Source: Trebouxia sp. TZW2008
Lineage: Eukaryota; Chlorophyta; Trebouxiophyceae; Trebouxiales; Trebouxiaceae
NCBI GenBank assembly: GCA_002118135.1
Contig: BDIU01000016.1
Location: forward strand, 279,661 to 343,660
Length of the DNA: 64,000 nucleotides
Reading direction: 5' to 3'
Part shown: positions 21,601 through 32,064 of the stretch, piece after piece
Layout of the letters: each line of letters begins with the position of its first letter
How positions within the stretch are numbered: position 1 is the stretch's first letter
The notes under the pieces: model-generated
The model's input: the letters and a program-made list of their open reading frames with translations, nothing else
Told to the model about the DNA's origin: nothing
The model's database searches: none
Position numbers and translations under genes: made by a program

Positions 21601-23178
21601 CAGAAATTGATCATGCAGTCTTGCATCTTCTTCATCAGTCCAGGCTTCCCGGGTGATTGTAGGGTCTAGGTGGCGTTTCCAGCGCCCCATGCACTGCTGA
21701 TCAGTACGCCCCTCAAGATGGCGGGAAATCTGAGCCCAGCTCCCGCCATGTTCCTCGTACAGCTGCAGCAGCTTCTGATCTTCGGCAGGAGACCATTTCT
21801 CCTTCTTGATGTTTGGGTTGACCTGCAATAAACTCAAGCCAATCTTAGCAGGCACACTGATTGAGATTGTGCAGTCGGCAGCAGCAGCAGCAGCAGCAGC
21901 AGCATCTGATCTTTGACAAGAGACCGGAGTTCTTCTTGATGTTTGTGTCCATCTGCACAGTGACAGCGCAGTCACAGCAATGAACCAGAGGGACTTCAGC
22001 TCAGCAGTTTCAGCAAGCATGTTCACTGTCATTCTCGATTTAGCTGCAGCTGCTTCTGATCCTTGATGGAACACCACTTCTCGCTCTATTTCTGGTTTGA
22101 TTTGGGTTCACCTGCAGTCACAGGCAGCAATTTCCAGCAGAGCTCAGCTCAGCAGGATCAGCAAGCCTGCAAGTTGTGAAAATTGATAAGCAGCAGCAGT
22201 GTCAAGTTGTTGGCAGGGGATCATGTCTTCTTATTGATGCTTGGATTCACCTGCACAATGAATTTCTCTGCACACTTCAATGAGTACAGTAAGCACCGCA
22301 AAGTATGGCCAGACAGAGCAGCTTTTGCAAAACTGCAGCATATTGTCACTGCATGTTGGCAATTGTGATGGCTACACGCTTGCTGGAACTGCAGGTACTT
22401 TCCAATGATGAAGCAACTCACGTCAACTTGCTGTAATTTGCTGCATGGCATTTTGGCACACGCCATATTCCAAATGACATGCATCTTTTGGAGCATCCAG
22501 CTAGCATATTTTGGAGCAACTGCTTGGCATATTTTGGAGCAACTGGCTGGCAGACATGCTAACTGCAGACTGATGCATGTAAGGCACCTTTATTCTGCAT
22601 TGTGCTCTATTATAGTCCATTTTGCAGCCATGCTTCAAGCGATAGAGAAGCACCATATGATATTGTGAACAACGTCATCAAGCAGGAAGTCAAACAGCTG
22701 AACAATGCTTGTGCAAGGGCTGTACAGCTTGTGACAGTGCAGCTGTAAGGGATACTGGAGACACCAAATGGCAAAGCAGCATGTACATGGTTCTGAGTCC
22801 AACCAAGCACATCTGTGCAACAGCCACACAACAGCACAAAGGTGTGAAGGTAAGCTGTTTGCACCTTATGACGCCACCGCTGTGCACACTGCTGTCCTGT
22901 CCTGCCTGGGATCTTCTTCGCAACCATGCACCACCTGCGTTCATGAACATCACCATATCTGCAAGTGTCATGGTCTTGCCTTCGCAGAAGACATTGCAGA
23001 AAGCAATATGCTGAAGTGTCCTGCGAAAGCAACTGTAAAGGCTAATTGCTGACGTTGCAGAAAAACATAGCCACCTGTTGCCGTATTTGCTCTGCCACTC
23101 TGCAAGCAGGTCATCTTCTCGTTCTGTCCAGCATCCGGTCTTGACGAGACGCTCATTGACGTATGTAGGCATAGGCAT
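12682..23178 (-). CDS. MYB3R: R1R2R3-MYB (3R-MYB) transcription factor
   Basis: A nuclear DNA-binding protein. In plants the 3R-MYB family controls G2/M genes through MSA elements; that role is inferred from family. ATG 23178 starts exon 23075-23178. R1 is completed by 22865-22934 (phase 2 junction; WCMVAKKIPGRTGQQCAQRW). Exon 21530-21822 carries R2 (WSPAEDQKLLQLYEEHGGSW) and R3 (WTDEEDARLHDQF, SLPGRTAQQCRAR), finished by 20651-20878 (W FQV), an exon with a strongly acidic tract. Then come exons near 20335-20397 or one of its copies (GRRMSQA), 19563-19680, 18437-18575 (NLDDVEEADIEAGQ), 16656-16939, 15958-16090, 14955-15022, 14009-14100, and the last exon 12682-13496. The C-terminal region is Ser/Ala/Gln-rich. 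Many internal exons have tandem copies, so exon choice there is uncertain. The DNA-binding part is secure. Confidence 0.85.
13501..13622. repeat. (CAAT)n / (CAGT)n tetranucleotide microsatellite
   Basis: Runs of AATC and AGTC units immediately upstream (minus sense) of the acceptor of the last MYB exon. Confidence 0.9.
13995..14640. repeat. MYB exon array with an inverted copy
   Basis: On the minus strand two copies (about 14009-14110 and 14175-14290) encode ELEGQGSG..DAGQDVGSPL with KK(K/M). A third copy at about 14475-14640 lies in the opposite orientation: its plus strand has ATGATGTGCTTGCAGAACTG, GGGCAGGGCAGTGGGAGC and AAGAAGAAG. The inverted copy cannot come from simple tandem slippage. 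Confidence 0.65.
14935..15640 (-). repeat. array of about 155 bp, MYB exon acceptor edge
   Basis: About five units. The first (minus strand) has a GCATGCAG acceptor at about 15022 and encodes VDAIKARGRRKGHCQAHRG. Related acceptor-plus-exon edges recur near 15176, 15330 and 15492, each with CAAGGCTA-like and GGTGAAAGGG-like blocks. Confidence 0.7.
15724..15880 (+). mobile_element. pogo/Tc1-like MITE, copy 1
   Basis: The left end GGTGACTTCTCTTTGTAACG and the right end CCTTACAAAGCGAAGTCCAT are imperfect inverted repeats. The interior has repeated TCCTTA-type blocks. It lies in a MYB intron. No transposase frame. Confidence 0.7.
16282..16455 (+). mobile_element. pogo/Tc1-like MITE, copy 2 (best copy)
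   Basis: Begins CAGTGACTTCTCTTTGTAAC and ends TTACAAAGAGAAGGTACTG, a terminal inverted repeat of about 22 bp, flanked on both sides by TA. A 5'-CAGT end with a TA target duplication is characteristic of Tc1/mariner/pogo elements. About 174 bp, non-coding. Confidence 0.8.
17742..17902 (-). mobile_element. pogo/Tc1-like MITE, copy 3 (inverted)
   Basis: Same family in reverse orientation: left end TAGTGATCTCTTGATATAAG, right end TTATGTCAAGAGATTGGTG, flanked by TA on both sides. It lies in a MYB intron. Confidence 0.7.
18437..18990 (-). repeat. tandem copies of a MYB exon start
   Basis: The exon 18437-18575 starts after a TGTGCAG acceptor and encodes DSAVGSNAGPSGSANFSG. Decayed copies of its first part lie near 18640-18720, 18780-18840 and 18920-18990. 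They keep the GTTGGCAGAG(T/C)CTGAAG block on the plus strand. Confidence 0.65.
19205..19371 (+). mobile_element. pogo/Tc1-like MITE, copy 4 (diverged left end)
   Basis: The interior (GATTGCTTTGGGTACCAAGA, TGTCCTTATATCAAGTGTCC) and the right end (CTTACAAAGAAACTTCAC) match the other copies. The left inverted repeat is mostly lost. Confidence 0.6.
19563..20400 (-). repeat. five copies of an SGRRMSQA-encoding MYB exon
   Basis: Units of about 180 bp at 20335-20397, 20156-20225, 19978-20046, 19797-19860 and 19563-19680. Most have a (A/T)TGCAG-type acceptor followed by GGGGC(A/G)G and encode GR..SRTGSSGRRMSQAS or a close variant. All keep the frame across this segment, so they could be alternative or serial exons with basic, phosphorylatable SGRRMS blocks. 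Confidence 0.75.
21226..22260 (-). repeat. decayed copies flanking the MYB R2-R3 exon
   Basis: Downstream of exon 21530-21822, fragments at 21230-21435 repeat the R3 3' end (YGSQWSS-like and GRTAQQC-like sequence, with a GTGAGC-type donor). Upstream, fragments near 21925-21960, 22050-22110 and 22210-22255 repeat the R2 start (VNPN-like, with CAG acceptor). Both exon edges have been copied. Confidence 0.65.
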
Positions 23179-24854
23179 GATGAAATCGTTGGACGATGCA
23201 GGCTGAGGGTTACACACCCTGACACCTTGATAGTGTCAGAGCACCCTCAAGCGCCCCAAAACGAAAACGACGAGTGATCACAGAAGCAAATGCCGGGGTT
23301 GATGCGGCGACAGCGTTGCCGACTGGCTCGAGCGGGCGATGTAGTGTGTCTTGTGTATTGACAAGCCTGTGACTTGCTTACAGCACAGGCAGACGGTGTG
23401 CACCCGTGTCGGTATTAGCAACAGCGAACAGCAGCAGCACTGAAATGTTTCTGACTACTGCCGGAACGCTGCTTGACCTAAACGGCTGCACCCTCTATGG
23501 ACATCCATATGAACCACATACAGCTGACACACCTCTGGCCTCAGCAGACTGTACACCAAATCAACTGATGAAACTCGAGACGGCCACGAGCGGGGTGTAC
23601 AGCATGCTATTGCGGCGAGCAACGCATGCGCAGGTCAAGCGCAGAAGTTTGACACTGTGCAAAGGCGTGCTTGACCGCAATACGAAACTCATGAGGTGAC
23701 AGAGGGAACTTCGCTTGAGAGAGAGTCACGTACACTTTGGCGCCAAAACCAGCGTTCCATGACTAATGCAGTGCCTACTCCTGCCTCTGAGCCTGCTCAT
23801 GCAGAACCCATCATGAAAACGCGTACGCCCATGTCCACATCATGCGGCTGCATTTGTGCACTGCTATGGAGTTGTTATGCTTGCCTTGATATGCTGAAGC
23901 ATTGGATGTTCGTTTCTGCCAGAAACATGGGCCTATACTTATGACAGCATGTGACAGACTTGGGAAAGGACAGTTGCGACATCATGACTGCAGAGCCGAA
24001 TGCAATCACTTCAGAGAATCGGACGAATTTAATGAATTAAAAACAGCAGAACAAAGATGTCGGAGTTCCTGACAGTGATGAACATCTCTGACAGGCAGGG
24101 TGGCTTGAGCATACCAAAACACATCTGATGTCCAGCTACGACTAGGAAACAGTGCAAGGCTTCTAAAGCTATACATAAAACAAGTGACAAAATACAAATT
24201 CTTCAGCTGACAGCTGTGATGACAAACAAACGGGGAGCAGAGAAACCTTAAGGCTAAAACAAACAAGCAAGCTGCCAAAATTCATAGTACACAGCACCGT
24301 CAAGCCCTGAAAAAGCCACAGAGGCTACATATCTCAGCGCCTGGGGTCTGCTGCAGCGATGCAAGGGAAATCAGTGAAAAGCCTTATGTGCAAAACTCAA
24401 CAGCATGCGATGGCAAGCAACTAAGGAGAGCAATGTCGCCAAGCTAAACACTCCACATTAGAGCTGCCTGCTGCCTTTTTGTTGAGCTTATGATGCCATG
24501 TGCTGGCACGCCATCTTTTGGGGCAGCATCTGCAGTACCGTGGCAACTGAGTCAAGCCAACAGTTGCATTTAAAGCAAACAGTTGTCTGATAAGAGCAGA
24601 AGACCATATGCCACTTTGTGACATGACCCACTGCACATAACTGCCAAACAGCAGCTGTGGCCGTGAGTGGTGTCACAGATACTCTCTGCCCATCTCATCT
24701 GTAAACAGCAGCTATAACGCTGTAGCGACAGCAACACCAAACAGCATGGAAATGCCTGCAATGAACCCATATCAGGAAAGCAACTGTGAAGGCTGGGATT
24801 GACCATTGTGAAGGCTGAGCTGCTGATTGACACTCACATGGCATTAGTAATGCC
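23179..24854. other. MYB promoter and bZIP 3' flank
   Basis: No recognised gene. Plus-strand open frames at 23406-23699 and 23696-23944 have no family features. Sequence just upstream of 23178 should hold the MYB promoter. Confidence 0.4.
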
Positions 24855-24879
24855 TCAGTTGCTGCCTGGAACACAAAAT

Positions 24880-24914
<35 letters not shown>

Positions 24915-27900
24915 ATACTGCCTCTGCAGTGCGGCAACTTGAGCATGCAGGCAAGTGTTCTCTTCATTGCATCTAGTCCATTTCTGCTTGAGCTCTGTCA
25001 CATGGGCGTACAGCTGTCCCTTCTCTAGCTCAAGCTTGGACAAATGCTGCATGAGGTGATGGTGGTGGTGTTGGATGTAGATCAGCTGCAAGCAAACAAC
25101 ACAATCAGTTCCAGTTTTTTTTGTTGAAACATGAGAAGTAAGTGTTGTTGCAACGCTGACGGTGCATGAGGTGATGGTGATGCTACTGAATGTAGATTAG
25201 CCACAGGCACACAGCACAGACAGTCAGACTGTTTTGTATCTGCCCTCCGTTGTATTAAGGCTGGACAGAAACTGCATCATATAATGGTGATGGTGCTGGA
25301 TGTAGATCAACTGCAGGCACACAGCACGACAATCAGACAGACTGTTTTAATCTCCCGTTTAGCCAAACTTGAACTGTGGTTCAAGATTGACAAGTACTGC
25401 ATCAAATGATGGTAGTGGTGCTGGTTGTAGGTCAGTTGCAGTCACACAGCAGAGGCACACAGAGACAGTCAGTCAGACTATTTTGTATTGGACCTTCCCT
25501 GAACATTGCTTGGACAGAAACTGCATCAGATGATGATGATGGTGCTGGATATAGTTCAGCTGCGGGCAAACATCACACGCAGTCAGTCAAGACTACTCCT
25601 GAACAAACCTTCTATGCATTAACATTAGTGTCTGGTTCAAGCTCTACACCAGCTGCAGCCATGCAGCTCAAAACAAACCGGAACGGTTTACGTAGCACCA
25701 ACTGCCGCTTTTGCCCATCTATGCAAAGGTGCTTGATGTCACAACAGGCAGAGAGCAGTGCACCACCAAGCACCAGAATGGGTTGCTCTGTGAGCTAGAG
25801 ATAGGACTTGTGCCACACATACCTACCGGTATATGCTGGAACATATAAGTATCATTATCATTATTATGTGAGCAGACGCAGGCCAAGCTTGCTGTGTTGA
25901 AGCAGTGCCTATTGAGCAAGGGAAGCACCTTCTGCTCAGCCGCCATGTTTACACATGAGGGGCGCGCAACCAAGTGCTGACATACGCACAACAACATCTG
26001 GCTCTGAAACCATCTACCCAGAACCACTGCAGCTGCAACCGCATGATCAGGCACCCTGTGCTGCAGGTTGTCAGTTATGTAATAACAGTATACAAGACCA
26101 GTCTTGTGCTGCAGCCTGTCACCTGTTCACACAACATTATCAATTGTGACGCTACATCATTACGTTACCAGGTATCCAACTTGTGCTGCAGCTTCTCTCA
26201 ATTTGTCACCACAGTACAAGGGACTCGCCTTACTCTGCAACTCATAAGTGTGTCACGACTGCACAGAGCGCCCACCTTATGTTGCAGCTCATCAATCATC
26301 TCTTTGCAGCTCTGCTGTTTTCTCCTATCACATAAACAGCTTTGTACTTCCTATAACATAAACAGCTTTGCACTCTCCTATAACATAAACAGCTTTGTAT
26401 GCTGTCAAAATGAAATAGATGCTGACTCTGTGTAGAACAAGTACCTTGTGTTGTAGCTCATCGATCATTTCCTTGCGCCTTTGTTGCACTCTCCCATCAA
26501 ATTGAAAAGCAATGCAAATACATGGGTGTGAAACAAGTACCTTGTGTTGCAGCTCATCAATCATCTCTTTGCGCCTCTGCTGCACCCTCCTAGCAGACTC
26601 TCTGTTAGCTATGCGCCGCTTCACCTTGCGCCTTTCCACTTCTGTGAGCTCAGGTGCATTGGGATCCCCATTATAGGTGATGGGCCTGCCAACCTTCTTC
26701 TTGGGCTTGATCCAGTCCTGCAAACGTAAAGGATGCATTGAGTACATATAACAGGCGCATTCCCAATTTTGTGACAGGCATACTGGGCTCAGTATGGTGA
26801 ATGGGGCTGCCGACCGCCATCTTATCTTGATCCTTTGTTGTATACAATCCTGCACATATGGCAAGTTTAGCTTGTACTGATCACGTCTATGCAGCCAACC
26901 ACTTCTGTGAGCTCAAGTGCATTGGGATCCCCATTGCAAGTGATGTCTCTGCCAATCTTCTGCTTGGGCTTGATCCAGTTCTGTGTGCAGCATGAATCAA
27001 TGTTAGCTTATGCTCAGCACACAACAAGGGCAACAAATGATGGCGTCACTTGGATCTTGAAGATTGACTAATTACAGTTTGTTCAGATGCGTTGGGATCA
27101 TTGTTGTAGGTGGTGGGTCTGCCACCCTTCTTCTTGGGCTTGATCCAACCCTGTACATGTCACAGGACCATTGAGAAGCTCTTAAAATTGTTTTTGGGGC
27201 TTGAGCTGATCTTGCACACATGGCAAGTTTAGCTTGCGCTCATCCACCTTCGTCAGTTCAGGGTAAATTGGAATTGGCACTGTAAATGATGAATCTGCCA
27301 ACCTTCTTCTTTGGCTTGATCCAATCCTGTTAGCATTGCAGCTCTAGCTCAAACTTGTCACAAGACAACAGGCAATAAAGCAGGACGCCATGCTCTGTAG
27401 GTGAGGCAGCTTTTGCATGATCCCACCATGTCTTATGCTAAGCCATTGAACAATACACAGCAGCAATTTGCAGGCATGCATGACACATGCATGTTGTTAT
27501 GAAGCTGACCCACATGAGGCACATCTCTTCAGCTGCACACAAACAGTAAGAATAGTAAATCTCAACTATTGACAGCCACACATATGTGAACAGAAGTGAG
27601 CAGGACAATGTGCAGCATCCTATGGCTTCATACAAGCAAAATGTTGAGCCAAAAGCAGGCTCACATGTTCATCGCTGTCCGCGCGCACTTGTGTGCAATT
27701 GCGCTTGCGATTGCTCCTGCGAGGGGTGGCGTCTTGCTCACGGTCAGATTCCTCCTCAGATGCAGCATCACCCTCCACTTCATCTTGTGCAGACATGGAT
27801 GGAAAAGTGACTCGGCTGCGCTCGCTTTCAAAGGATGTCTGTGCTGGCGGTGCAAATGGGCTCATCTGCATGAACCACATACGTCACACTGGAGGATATG

Positions 27901-28967
27901 CTACTGAGGATGAGTACAAGACATTTGAGGTTGATGAAGTATCGCGCAGCTTTTGTCCAAACAGTCTGCTGCACAGCTCAGCTGATGTAAGCAACAGCAC
28001 AAGTGTTGGATATCATTGCAATGTGCGGGGGGGGGGAGGGGGGGGGCGGGGGCGCGGGGGTCTTTCACCTGACATGTGGTAGCATGAATAGATTGCTCAA
28101 GCATTCTGCTGATGTAGATGACAACACAAGTAATGCGTGCTGCTGAAAAGCCATGCAAAGGCATCGTCAGTCCTGCAAACCATGTCAATTTGTCCCAAGA
28201 TGCCATTATGCGGTTTGATGATGGTATTTTGGAACAAATCCACAAGATCTGCAGTGCTTGTTGACTCCTTCAACGGCTGTTGCCATCCAGCAGCAAATGC
28301 AGTATCAGCAAGCAAAAATAATTACAGCTGCAGCCTACAAGCTTGTCAAACAAAACTGCAACGCCCAATAAGGCAGCCAATGCAGCTGAGTTAGCATGTA
28401 ACGTACAGCAAGGAGCTACAGAAGTTGTGAAAGACCACGTCACATGAAGGCAGAGACTTACACAACTTATACCAAATGTAACAAGAGGTGTTGCAACGGG
28501 ATTTATCAAGAGGTATTGAGACTGACCATGACGGGCGGGGCAGGTGACAAAAAGGGCTGCACAGATGTCCTTGCTGATGAGCATGGTGAAGATGTAGGGT
28601 ATGATGGCTCAGGAGCAGAGAAAGGAGACAGCATCTGTCTTGGCAGCTGATGTTGCTGCAACTGCTGCTGCCGCTGTGGCTGCTGCTGGCCACTTGGTTG
28701 GGCAATTGGTGGAGGCCTGCTTCTAAGATGTTGATGTAGATGCTGAGTCTGATTGCTCTGAGCAGCGCTTGCTGAATGAGGACTGCTTTCTAACACTGCT
28801 GTGGCCTTTGATGGATCACCCAGCAGGCTGCCCATCCTGGCCATGACTGCCAAGTCATCTAGTTCCCCAGGCAAAGACGGACAACCAGGAAGCGACGGGA
28901 AGCGTGTCAACAGCAGATCAAAATTGTCGCACGTCAGATCCGCTGCGGAAGCCTCCTGGCCTGCCAT
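24855..28967 (-). CDS. bZIP transcription factor
   Basis: A nuclear dimeric DNA-binding protein, four exons, about 350 residues. Exon 28526-28967 (ATG 28967, MAGQEASAADL) is Gln/Ser/Pro-rich and could act as an activation region. Exon 27665-27865 is acidic then basic (RRSNRKRN). Exon 26541-26717 begins DWIKPKKKVGRPITYNGDP and carries the basic region KRRIANRESARRVQQRRKEM and the first zipper Leu. Exon 24855-25085 continues the zipper after a His run (LSKLELEKGQLYAHVTELK) and ends with an 11-Gln tract and FCVPGSN. The position normally Arg in the N-x7-R signature is Gln here (NRESARRVQ). Exons 3 and 4 each have tandem copies of their edges in adjacent introns. The zipper continuity across exons 3 and 4 is good. 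Confidence 0.85.
25057..25565 (-). repeat. five tandem copies of the bZIP zipper-exon start
   Basis: The real exon 4 starts at 25085 (TGCAG then CTGATCTACATCCA, then CACCAC repeats and CTCATGCAG). The same junction recurs near 25190, 25305, 25430 and 25556 at 115-130 bp spacing, keeping AG, the CTACATCCAG-like start and the CAC-rich block. Confidence 0.8.
26270..26590 (-). repeat. copies of the bZIP basic-region exon donor edge
   Basis: The exon 26541-26717 ends GAGCTGCAACACAAG then GTACTTG. Copies of the last 50 or so nt plus donor lie near 26443-26495 (GTGCAACAAAGGCGCAAGGA on the minus strand) and 26272-26320. The 5' splice site is duplicated here rather than the acceptor. Confidence 0.75.
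26790..27335 (-). repeat. copies of the bZIP third-exon acceptor edge
   Basis: Upstream of exon 26541-26717, four partial copies of its start (TGGATCAAGCCCAAGAAGAA...GGCAGACC) occur near 26800-26850, 26900-26990, 27085-27155 and 27240-27330. Confidence 0.75.
28026..28060. repeat. poly-G tract
   Basis: A nearly pure G run in a bZIP intron; possible G-quadruplex on the plus strand, or a sequencing-difficult stretch. Confidence 0.7.
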
Positions 28968-30734
28968 TGCTTCTGCAGTCACCAAGTCTGCGAGAATGCG
29001 TTCGCGATTACAGCATTGCAAAAAGAAAATCGGTTTAGCATTGCCTGCGGGATAACTACTTCATCACGAGCAGGCGTTTGCGGCTATGCGGTCTTGCGTG
29101 TCGAATCTGAAGTAGATGTGCAATACGCATGCCAGTAGCAGTGCCGGAAGACTTGATCTAAGCTGGGCACGATAATACAGAAAGGACAAATCACGATGAT
29201 AGCAGCAAATTGCAGACAACACAGAGCCGTCCAAATGACGAAAGGAGCAAATGCCGACTGTCCGCAAGGGCCGGTACGATACAGAACACAAGCGATCACA
29301 TACCTGACAAAGAGCGACGTCCTGCGTTAGCCTTTCGCACTCCATAATGCTGTGTGCATCAGCTAAGTCATGCCATCTCACCACAAAGGACCTCGTCGCG
29401 CCTTGTGCCTCAGGGTCAGGCAGATCGTGTAGCAACGCAAAGATTGTACTGTATGCCAACGAGATGACGCGGCAGTGCGGCCACGCGCTATCACGTAACC
29501 CGTTTTAAGAGGCTGGAAAGGCGAATAGCATGACGAAAGCTGAAAGGCAACTCGCACACACAATCGAGCTGCTAGCTCGTGATGCTGATTGCCAAAAAAG
29601 ATTTTGCTTTGGATTTTGCTGCAGCACCTTCCTTGGACAAGCCTGAGAACAGGGCCTCCCTGTCGCTTCCGCTCGAGCAGGTTGGTTGAATGCTTCCAAT
29701 GGATCTGAGTTTCACCTCTAGATCTGTGGACTGCGTTTGACTCAAAGGCTTTATGCGTCTGCATTTCCACTGCATGCTGCGTAGGTGCACACGTCTACAT
29801 CAGGTTTCAGTATGTACACAGCGCGTGCAAAAGCAATGATAATCTGTAAAGTGCAAATGCTTTGCGCCATAGCTTAGCTGTGAGAAGTGGCATGTGTGAT
29901 TCATGCCGTCACAACAGCACCACACTGTATTTAGTCATTACAAGCCGAGCATTATACTCAGCATATTCTGAGGTAATCCTAGTTGTGATGCATCATCGCT
30001 TAAGAGAAAAGGAAAAGAACAAGTCTACGCCGGTAGCATATACCGTGGTACACTTAGCATATACCGAGGCATCCCTTTCATGTTGCATGATTGCTTACTA
30101 TAACAGACTGTTTCAGATGCCTGCAACTGTAACACAAGTCTGCCTGGAAAAGCACACTCACTGTTATGGCAGAACACGTCTGTACCAAAAGAATTCGGTA
30201 GCAAATTATTGCTGTATACACCATGGCAGCAATAACAGGAAACCAAAAGAAATTGCTGCCTGTACAGTACTAGTTAAATCGCAGCACAGCACACATATTT
30301 AATAGGCAATATGTGCCTGTCAGCAAAGTCTGCTGCAAAATTGAAATTTCAGTTCTGGTTGTGTGAAAGCAGACCCTGCATGTAAATCTGAACAGATGTG
30401 TGTGCGTAGTTTGCTGCTCTGTGCTGAACTCACCAAAAAATTCTCAAGATGTTGTCGGTTGGGAAAACCCACCTGCCTGACTTTATGCAGACAGTTGCGG
30501 GGTGGAAGCATACAGGCCAACTCAGAAACATGTTTTGTATTTGTGTGAAGTGATGCAGATATTTATCCTGATGCCGCAGCAACAGCTTGCCACATTGCTG
30601 GTGGCAATCTCAGCAGCTAACATCATTTCTACAGCTGAAAGAAACCCTGGAACAGTGGCTATTTGCAGCTAACTTCAAATCTGCAGCTGGAAGGAACCCT
30701 GGAATGGTGACTATATCACCAGCTGACCTCGCTT
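28968..30734. other. bZIP 5' region and intergenic
   Basis: No recognised gene. Minus-strand open frames at 29064-29459 and 29378-29770 may be bZIP 5' UTR or chance. The plus-strand frame at 29862-30302 has no recognisable domain. Toward 30734 this is the 3' flank of the armadillo gene. Confidence 0.35.
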
Positions 30735-32001
30735 TTATAGCTGAAAGAAACCCTGGAACGCTGGCCCTGCATGCTGATATGCATTTTGACTACCAACCCT
30801 AGCCTGGCTAGCACCCGCTCTAGCAGCATCAACAGAAAACTTTCCCGCCAAATCCAGCCCCCTCCCATGTATGCCATCTGTACTGCGTCTGTCTGAACTG
30901 TGTGTGAGAAGCCTCACAAGGGATGTTGCACTTGCGCATGTGTAAGGATCATGAGTACGGCTCGCAAGGCGCAAAAGGGCAGGAACTACCCCCGCTTGTA
31001 GAATGCCTTGGCGACTGTCGGTGTGTTCTGCTAGACAGCTCATCAGGTACAGAGCACCTGCACACATGTGACCAGATGTTGTTCAATACAACTTCAGAAT
31101 ATGCGCCCGCATGTGAGAGCATGAACACAGCTGTGGCATGTTTGGCGAGACAGTTTATCAGGTATGGAGCACCTGCACACATGTGGCAGAATGAAGCTCA
31201 ACACAGATTTGAAAGTAGGCGCATGCATGCATGAGGGTACGTTACAGTGAGAAGCCTTGACGGCTGTCAGCATGCTCTGCTAGACAGCTAAACAGGTATA
31301 GAGCACCCGCACGTGTCAAACAAAATGCAGCTCAGTACAAAGTCAACACATGTGCATGCATGTAAGAGGGTACAGCACAGAGGGATGCCCGAATGGCTGT
31401 CAGTGTGTTCTGCTAGACAGCTCATGAGATACAGAGCACCTGCACACGTATGGCAGAATGCAGCTCGACACAAAGCCAGAGTGCATGCATGTACGAGTAG
31501 ACAATGTACAAAATTGCCTTGACAGCTGATGCTGTGCTTAGACAGCGCCTGCATGCAAAGAAGTGAAACTACTGTACACGCTTTGGCCTGCATGCATGGG
31601 ACCAAACGCTGCACAAAACAAAACCAAAGCATGCATGAGACCAGATACAAGACAGCATCAAGCCGACACGGGACCAGACGCAGCACAACACAAACCCAAA
31701 GCATACATGTGCCCAGATGAAAGACAGCTTCCAGCCGGCACGGACCACAATGCAGAGCAGCATAAAGTCAAAGCATGTGCATGCATGTAACACAATGCAT
31801 CAGAGCAGACAGCTAAGCAGGTAAAGAGCGCCTGTGTGTGACAGTATGCGGCATACTCCAAAGCCAAAGACCGCACAGACATGCAGCACAACGCAACACA
31901 GCACAAACGCAAAACATGCCCATGCATGCGAGAAGGTACAGCACAGCACAAAGGCATTGCACAAAGGCATTGCACAAAGGCATTGCACAACAACAGCAAC
32001 A

Positions 32002-32064
<63 letters not shown>

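Noticed and set aside
23406..23944. Two plus-strand frames overlapping at ATGA
   Set aside because: No domain, no supporting splice structure and no recognisable composition; kept as unassigned flank.
29862..30302. Plus-strand frame of 146 codons
   Set aside because: No recognisable features; lies in the flank between two minus-strand genes.
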